This document shows positions 57,711-64,000 of a stretch of 64,000 nucleotides of DNA, piece by piece. Position 1 is the stretch's first letter, and the number at the start of each line of letters is the position of its first letter. Origin of the DNA: Brasenia schreberi (taxonomy: Eukaryota; Streptophyta; Magnoliopsida; Nymphaeales; Cabombaceae). The notes beneath the pieces were generated by a model. The model did no database searches. It was given only the letters and a program-made list of their open reading frames with translations, and had not been told where the DNA came from. The position numbers were made by a program, and so were the translations under genes. The stretch covers positions 17,478,501 through 17,542,500 of the forward strand of contig JAYKKT010000089.1 of assembly GCA_036023115.1 (NCBI GenBank), given 5' to 3'.

Positions 57711-57716
57711 ATCCCC

Positions 57717-57724
57717 TATTTAAA
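57717..57724 (+). promoter_or_regulatory. TATA-like box of LTR A2
   Basis: TATTTAAA replaces TATATAAA of A1 at the same place, between the CCTAA tract and the C-rich leader. Confidence 0.5.
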
Positions 57725-58440
57725 CCCCCCTCCTTGTGGGCGGGTTTTCCAAGTGGGAACCACTCTCTCACCCAGCCGGGCCCTCTCCTTCTCCCTTCTC
57801 TCACACAGCCGGGACCACTCCCCACCTCCGCCTGCTCCATTTGCTCCACCAGCCACCACCTGCACCGCCACCTTCCCTCTTCCATCCACCACCACCATTT
57901 GCCCAGCCGGACGCCATCACCTCCACCCAACCGAACCAGCCGACAGCCACCTGCCCGCCACCTTCCCACTTCATCCGCCACCTCTCCCCATTCGGTAAGT
58001 ACCCTGCACCTTACCTAGCCCCCTTCTCTACCACCTCTCCACTCTTAGCCACCCATCCTATCTTCATCTCAGCCCCTTTGCCACCACCATTTTAACCTAG
58101 CCGAACCTAGTATAACCCAAGCTGCCGGCCACTACCTAGCTATCATGTCCCATTCGGCCTTCCCCTAGGTGTCCTACTCGGCCCTCCCACCAGCTCACCT
58201 TTTAGGTCCAGTTTCCCTAAACTCCCAACTCCCCTAGTGACCCTAAGAACCCACTCATTCAGCCATTTAAACCCCTTACCTTGAGGCGCCATCTACTTGC
58301 CACCGGCCACCTCCGAGGCGCCTATCCCGCGCCCCACTCGCAGCCGGCCAGCACCCTTGATCACCTACCTTCGCGGAGCTCCCACTTGCAGCCCAAGGCC
58401 AAGCCCACGCTTAAGCAAGACCTCTACGGACCAGCTACTC

Positions 58441-58446
58441 GTAAGT
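58441..58446 (+). other. Donor-like GTAAGT of element A2
   Basis: GTAAGTGT follows CAGCTACTC. This is the same position as in the other LTRs. Confidence 0.55.
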
Positions 58447-58689
58447 GTCTAAACTCGGCCTTTAGTCGTACACTTGCTTGAAATTCAATTTGATACGGGG
58501 TTGTAATAACGGAGCATAGTCTCCCCCCGCTTGTAATAACGTGGCTTGGCACAACCACACACGTGCACTCTCTTAGTTGTGCACGATTTTGAACACACAC
58601 GGGCCTAATCAGCTCCTAATATATAAGTGTACATATATATTTCATTTTCGAAGGGTTTTGTTTAAGTTGGGTGCGTTGTCTTTCAATTC

Positions 58690-59060
58690 AAGCACTCTCA
58701 CACACATTGAGCTTTCGCTCTTATTTGAAAGACCCAAGTAAGGGCCGACCTATACTATTTGGGTTTCATTTCTTGTCGTGTGAGTAAGTCTTTCAATTCA
58801 AGCACTCTCACACACATTGAGCTTTCGCTCTTATTTGAAAGACCCAAGTAAGGGCCGACCTATACTATTTGGGTTTCATTTCATGTCGTGTGAGTAAGTC
58901 TTTCAATTCAAGCACTCTCACACACATTGAGCCTTCGCTCTTATTCCCAAGACCTTAGTCAAGGCCATACTGCAATTTATATTTGGGTTTAATTTCATGT
59001 CGTGTGTGTAAGTCTTTCAATTCGAGCACGCACCCACATTGAGCCTTCGCTCTTATTTGC
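58690..59060 (+). repeat. Tandem repeats in LTR A2
   Basis: Units of about 109-112 bp contain ACACACATTGAGC, a TTCGCTCTTAT core, AAGACCCAAGTAAGGGCC and TGTCGTGTGAGTAAGTC. At least four copies are seen, as in A1. Confidence 0.8.
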
Positions 59061-59474
59061 AAGACCCGAGTAAGGGCTCATATATACAAGCTATATACAT
59101 ATTTCCCTTCGGTTATTTCCCTTCGGTTATTTCCCTTCGGTTATTTCCCTTCGGTTATTTCCCTTCTGTTATTTCCCTTCAGCATTGTCTTTACATTTCG
59201 GGTTTTCCCTTTGGAGTAGCATGAGTTTGCATTGCATCTACGCCATACCACGAGGTAGGACGCATATTGCATCGAAGCAAGCCCCGCTCGAATTCGCCCA
59301 TGTAGTGGAGTGTTCATAACACACAAACTAGGCGACCCAAAAAGGGATAAAAGAAAAGACTTAGGCACGTGCAAATCCACGTGATCTAAAACATGCAATC
59401 GCATCTTAAAGACCCGAAATAGACACCTCGAACCGCTTCGTGGACTTTCTCCCCAAAACTCGATTTTTGCAAAA

Positions 59475-59520
59475 GCGTACAGACTGACCCTTGCGCATCG
59501 GTGCAAGAAGGTCTGCGACG
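59475..59520 (+). other. U5 two-tier stem-loop of element A2
   Basis: CAGAC pairs with GTCTG, and CTTGC pairs with GCAAG around a GCATCGGT loop. It is the same as in S, A1 and, with one change, A0. Confidence 0.65.
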
Positions 59521-59579
59521 ACAAGAGCTTACTTGCTCACAGTCGCCACGTTTAGAAGTCAGTGATAAAAAATATCTTC

Positions 59580-59609
59580 GCTAGCTTAAGTAAGCTAGCT
59601 GGCACGCCC
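59580..59609 (+). other. U5 hairpin plus primer-site-like decamer of element A2
   Basis: GCTAGCTTAAGTAAGCTAGC (59580-59599) is followed by TGGCACGCCC (59600-59609), 103 nt before the primer-binding site. Confidence 0.7.
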
Positions 59610-59702
59610 TATTTGTATACATAGGCCTTAGACACACGATAAGATCCACTCCAAGCCCCGAAAGAGGCAAAGAGGCGGGGATTTTCGCGCGTTTACAGAG
59701 GT

Positions 59703-59720
59703 TGGCACGCCCGGTGGGAC
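59703..59720 (+). other. Primer-binding site of element A2
   Basis: TGGCACGCCCGGTGGGAC starts five bases after the LTR end. Confidence 0.88.
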
Positions 59721-59811
59721 GTGAGCCTTTTCAAAAATCGAGTTTACTTGTAAAAGTCTTGCGAAAATTTTATAAAGGTGTCGTTTTAACTTGTTTTCTT
59801 TGCTTGTACTT

Positions 59812-59813
59812 AG
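59812..59813 (+). other. Gag acceptor-like AG of element A2
   Basis: TTGTTTTCTTTGCTTGTACTTAG is a good pyrimidine-rich acceptor context 25 nt before the gag ATG (59839). Confidence 0.5.
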
Positions 59814-59838
59814 GAAATTTTGAAAAAGCTTGAAAAGC

Positions 59839-62709
59839 ATGTCAAAATCCAATCCAAGTGAAGTGTCGAGCCAAGGCTCATGCGCATCAAGTTCTCACTC
59901 TAGGAGGATTTTCAAAAACAAAATAAAACTATATGAAATCGAGGACTTGAGAAGGGAATTTGAGGCCAAAATCGATGCTCTCAGCCAAGAGGCAAAAGTA
60001 GGCGATTCATGTTCATCAAACGGTGAACAAAGGCCTAAAAAGAAGTTTGAAAAACCTCGCAAGCAAAAAGAGGCCTCCGTAATGGAAGGCAACCAATACC
60101 ACGAGTCCTTCACACAAAAGGACCGTAAAGCCCTACAGCAGCTGCTGAAAGGGCAAAATAAAGAGAAAAGAAGCTACGCCCTGTCTGATTTCCTTTCTAT
60201 GGATTACGAAACAGACAGTGACGATGAAATACCGAACTTCCATCGGTATGATGGCATGGGAGACCCTAGGTCTCACTTGCAGCTTTTCTCACGTCGAGCC
60301 CATAAAAAGAAAAAGGACTCGATGAAATGGGTGTATTGGTTCCCTCTATCCCTTAAAGGCACAGCTGCCAAATGGCTGGCTTCCTACGACTTAAGCCAGT
60401 TCGCTACTTTTGAAGAGTTAGCGAACTGCTTCATGCAAAGGTTTGCACACAACGTGGAAGTCACGCCAACCCTGAATACCTTAAGGGATACAAAGCAAGG
60501 CATGAACGAAGACGTGCATGCCTTTATTATAAGATGGAGGTCGCTTTTAGGCCAAGTGCGAGAGCCCATATCCGAAGGATGCGCAGTAATGCTCATCCTG
60601 GATAATTTCAAAAGCGAGTTAAAAACCCTTCTCTCGCTCCATGAGATTTCAACTTTCCATAAGTTGATCAAAAAGGCCTCCCTTTTCGAAACCAACTTGC
60701 GAAAAGGGACATACGATCACTTATGGAAAGGAAGTGCCGTTCCAAAAACCCGTTTAGAAAAGCCCATCACATATGGGCTGCCCACGACGGACAAAGGGGC
60801 AAAGCCCCATAAAATCGCCAATGTCCGGGTGGACCCAGGCATGGCAGGCACTTCTAAGAATTTTGAAAAAGTAGAAAATAAGAGAGAACGCAATTTTTCA
60901 AAACCGATTGAAAAACGGGAGTACACTCCGCTGGGGCAACCCGTGTCGGAGGTCCTAGACCTCTTACTTGCCCAGGGCATGATCGAACTCCCTGAAATCC
61001 CCGAAGGAGTCACGTCCAAAGGGGGGTATTTAAACCGATTTTGCAAGTATCATCGGCTCAAAGGCCATGATACCAAACGGTGCTTCTCTCTTCTAAATAA
61101 AATTGAGAACTTGATAGCGGAGGGCCGGCTCCAGGTCACTGCGGAACCTGAGCCACCTCAAGCTATCTTCAAGGAACCCTTTCCCAAACACGACAGTGGC
61201 AGTGGGAAAGGAAAGGAGGTATGTACCCTCACCATTTCCAAGGAACTAGTGCAAAAGCCCAAACCTGGTCGACCTGCTTGTGCGCCCATCCTTGTATTAT
61301 ACAGGAGGCCCGCCCAAGTCGTCATTCGGGGACCACCAAAAGTAGAAACCCCGGCAAAGCCAGTTTTGAAAATCCAAGGTTCTCCTCAGCTCATCCTTAG
61401 AGCCAAGTTTAGCGCGAACCCCAGGCTGGTCGTGGGGGAAGTCACTAGATCCGGGAGGATCTACCAACCCCCGCACCTTCAAGGTGCTCAAAAGGTGGTC
61501 AGTGTGCCTGGCCCCTCAAAAGCATGTATCCCTAGTGGTCTGCCAAAAGCAGATAAGGACAAAATCATCCTAAATCCTTATGATTTCGAAAACCACCTTT
61601 CAAAGATTCCTATTCACATGTCTATTCTAGAGCTTATCAAAACCTCGCCTAGGCATAGACTTGTCTTAGAGAAAATTCTAGAAAGGGCCAAGGTTGATTC
61701 GAACATAAGTCCGGAATCCTTGTCTGCCCAAGTGGCTTTATTAGGAGCAAAATCGCCCATCACCTTTTTGGAAGATGATGTAGATAGACCCTACGAAACC
61801 CATAACCAGGCCCTGCATATCGAGGTGGTTCTAAACAACCACTCTCTGGACCGGTGCCTAGTCGATGGTGGAGGAGGGCTCAACATCCTTCCACTTCACG
61901 TGGCGTACAAAATCGGAGTCACCTTGACTTCAGTGAACCCAAGTCCCATCGTTATCACTGGATACGATGGGAATGCGTCTAGGCCTTTAGGATCCATCGA
62001 ACTCCCAATGGAAACGGGAGGGATGGAACACACGGGGGTGTTCCATGTCTTGGACATCCACCCCCATTATAACCTGTTGCTGGGAAGACCCTGGATACAC
62101 AGTTTGTGCGCTGTGCCATCCACCTTCCACAGGTGTGTTAAGATCCCTTTTAGGGACCAGGTCGTAGTGATCCTAGGTGAGAGTCACCCACAGCTTCAGG
62201 GGATCATAAACTCCCCTTGTTTATCGAGCTCCCAGGCCCATGAGGCTAACCTGGGGCAAATTATGGTTGAGCCACCTCGGCTCATGTTGAACAACCCTAG
62301 GAAGGTGGTATGTGTGAAGGGGCCGCCCAAAGCAGGCCCCCTCCCGACTCTAATCCTATTAGGAAAACCCAAACGTTCCCTATTTCCAAAACCCCTGGAT
62401 AAAAGGCCATACGAGCCTAATATGGACGATAGCATGTTCCAGGACCACGACTTATATCCCATCTTTTAAAAAAACAAAAGGTCGTGGAACATGTTATTGA
62501 ACATGGGCTACACGCCGTACAAGAGTCTAGGGGCACAAAACCAGGGTCTCCTAGAGCCCATCCTGCCTAGGGCCAACCCAAGCCGATATGGGATCGGCTA
62601 TACTCCCCGAATACCGCCGGAGCCACCCCCTGTGACCACCTGGGTCAAGGGTGCCCCGGAGCCTGTCTTAGAAGAAACCTATGGTTTAGACCTCCTATTC
62701 CGAGTCTAA
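59839..62709 (+). pseudogene. Element A2 gag-pro with G-patch-like module, one stop
   Basis: The frame is open for 876 residues (59839-62469) from MSKSNPSEV. It has the coiled coil, capsid-like core (about residues 115-260), knuckle CKYHRLKGHDTKRC (about 61041-61083), a linker with VTRSGRIYQPPHL, and protease with LVDGGGGLNIL, GYDGNASRPLG and LLLGRPW. A TAA at 62467-62469 lies just before the G-patch-like module NMGYTPYKSLGAQNQG, which continues in the same frame to DLLFRV and a stop at 62707-62709. The upstream in-frame TTG at 59830 is not taken as a start. Gag would form the particle and protease would cut the polyprotein. The D-G-G protease site is usual for Tat-type elements. Confidence 0.93.
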
Positions 62710-62730
62710 CCCATAGTGTTTTCCCTTTGT

Positions 62731-62732
62731 AG
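62731..62732 (+). other. Pol acceptor-like AG of element A2
   Basis: TTTTCCCTTTGTAG is followed by GT and then ATGACGGAAGATCCC. Pol is in the +1 frame relative to gag-pro, as in C and E. Confidence 0.55.
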
Positions 62733-62734
62733 GT

Positions 62735-64000
62735 ATGACGGAAGATCCCTTTTTCTAAAAAATACCAAAAACATTTGAAAAACTTAAAATCGAAAAAATC
62801 GAAAAACAAGAAAAACCAAAAATAATGGAAAAACAAAAACTCGAAAAAAGTGTGCTTTGTATAGTTCCCAAAGTTCTTGTTTTACAAAAACCCAAAAAAA
62901 TCGAAAATTTGGAAAATACCAAAAAGATTTTGTACATAACTGCTCCTGGTAGGACTCTGGCAAAAGAAAAGGATTTCGAAAGAAACGTCGTCTGCATAGC
63001 CAGACCAAAAATTTCGAAATCACTTGAAAATCCAAATACAAAACCAGGTTATTTTGAAAACCATGCATAAAGTTCCCTCGGGTCTATATCCCACGAGAAT
63101 GATCAAAGCCCAGAAGTGGATCCCCTTGAGGAAGATCCCACTTCTGAGCTCCCAGAATTTCATAGGATTCTCGATTTTGAAAGACCTTCCCAATCAGTAG
63201 GAGGAGATTTCATAGAGGTGAACCTAGGGGATGATTCCAATCCCAAAACCATCAAAATAGGCGCATGCTTGCATGAAACTGAAAAGTTAGCATTCATTGC
63301 ATTTCTACGAACCTATTTAGATGTGTTTGCATGGACGTATGAAGACATGCCGAGCATAGATCCCAGCATAGTCGAGCATCGTCTTCCCTTAGATGCAGGT
63401 GTAAAACCCATAAAGTAGAAGCTTAGGAAAATACACCCGAATGTACACACGCAAGTCAAGGAGGGTTTAGAAGATCTGCTAAAAGCCGGATTTATAAAAC
63501 CCATTGCGTATTCTGATTGGTTGTCAAATATCGTTGTAGTTCGAAAAACCAATGGGAAAATTCGAATATGCATCGATTTCAGAAACCTGAATAAAGCCAC
63601 TCCAAAGGATAATTATCCTTTACCAAACATAGATTTGATAGTCGATAGTACTGCAAATCATGAAATGTTTTCATTCATGGATGGTTATTCAGGCTATAAT
63701 CAAATCAAACTAAGCCCACGAGATCAGGGTAAGACCGCCTTCACAACCCCATGGGGCACGTACTGCTATACAGTCATGCCCTTTGGTTTGAAAAATGCCG
63801 GCGCAACATACCAATGAAACATGAACACGATCTTCCATGATCAAATTCACGAGCTTGTAGAAGTGTATGTAGATGATCTCTTGGCAAAATCCAAAACCTG
63901 ATGCACCCATATCGAATGTTTACAAAAGATTTTCGAAAGGCTTAGGCTTTACAAAGTAAAGCTAAACCCTCAAAAATGTGTGTTCGGGGTAGAATCAGGG
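62735..64000 (+). pseudogene. Element A2 pol, N-terminal part, truncated by window
   Basis: It starts MTEDPFF and then meets a stop. The Lys-rich spacer, SELPEFHRILDFERP block, WTYEDMPS, and RT up to beyond YVDD (63866-63877) follow in one frame. Stops are seen near 62756, at 63068, 63416, 63815 and 63899. The last two sit where relatives have Arg codons (CGA to TGA). RNase H and integrase lie outside the window. Confidence 0.9.

Larger units (their letters stand above)
56482..59697 (+). mobile_element. Element A2, 5' LTR
   Basis: This 3216-bp family-A LTR runs from TGTAAACAACCCG to GCGTTTACA. It has a GGAT/ATCC block (about 56960-57065), CCTAA-rich tract (57240-57710), TATA-like box, a donor-like GTAAGT (58441-58446), tandem repeats (58690-59060), five TTCGG-containing TTATTTCCC units (59100-59180), the U5 stem-loop (59475-59520) and the hairpin with decamer (59580-59609). 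Confidence 0.94.
56482..64000 (+). mobile_element. Element A2, family A, extends past window end
   Basis: This plus-strand Tat-like element has a 5' LTR (56482-59697), primer site, gag-pro and the first part of pol. Integrase, the 3' region and the 3' LTR lie beyond 64000. It has the longest intact gag-pro frame of the window, but at least five stops in pol. Confidence 0.93.

Noticed and set aside
59100..59180. TTATTTCCCTTCGG units as a microsatellite of interest
   Set aside because: About five short copies within LTR A2, absent or fewer in other LTRs; looks like simple slippage.
1..64000. Host protein-coding genes, tRNA or rRNA
   Set aside because: All supported coding regions belong to retrotransposon gag-pro or pol, and I saw no tRNA cloverleaf or rRNA sequence; small RNAs could be missed by eye.

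Overview
The window looks like a heterochromatic, repeat-saturated stretch of a large plant nuclear genome. I can place almost every base inside Ty3/gypsy LTR retrotransposons. No host gene, rRNA, tRNA or CRISPR array is supported. The elements all belong to one related group: LTRs of 2.4-3.4 kb that begin TGTAAA and end CTACA or TTACA, a primer-binding site TGGCACGCCCGGTGGGAC, a Gag with a C-x2-H-x4-H-x4-C knuckle, a D-G-G protease, a G-patch-like module, RT with YVDD, two RNase H domains and an HHCC/DDE integrase. Two RNase H domains and this knuckle and protease style point to the plant Tat lineage. The species cannot be named from the sequence.

The layout is a nest of insertions, resolved from 5-bp target duplications. 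On the left, minus-strand element E (6198-18895) sits in LTR H (minus), which itself sits in the RT of old minus-strand element G (19155-22429). E's 3' LTR was hit by LTR A0 (plus; 1-6197, its start lies left of the window) and by a truncated LTR F (7384-8680). A0 was then hit by solo LTR S (1776-4700, duplication GACGC). On the right, plus-strand element B (from 22430) is inserted in G's gag. B was hit by LTR A1 (27793-55919, duplication GACCT), A1 by full-length element C (31104-55778, GAAGT), and C's RT by non-autonomous element D (37826-48591, CAAGT). After A1 a chimeric junction leads into a gag fragment (55934-56481), which is interrupted by element A2 (56482 to beyond 64000).

E, G, B, C and A2 carry recognisable gag-pro and pol genes, but all have stops, frameshifts or deletions. 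C and A2 are the most complete. D has lost capsid, protease, RT, RNase H and integrase, but keeps LTRs, primer site, a duplicated gag-like coiled coil, the G-patch-like module and the 3' region.

The most interesting signals are in the RNA-level architecture. Every sufficiently complete LTR has a GTAAGT donor-like site. An acceptor-like AG lies 14-25 nt before the gag ATG, and a second one lies 2 nt before the ATG(ATG) of pol, which is in another frame from gag-pro in C, E and A2. This suggests that Pol is made from its own spliced mRNA and that splicing removes the primer site. Between donor and primer site the LTRs share two hairpins with apparent covariation, followed by a copy of the first 10 nt of the primer-binding site. 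C and D LTRs also carry an array of GCTCGGCC hairpins in the transcribed leader.
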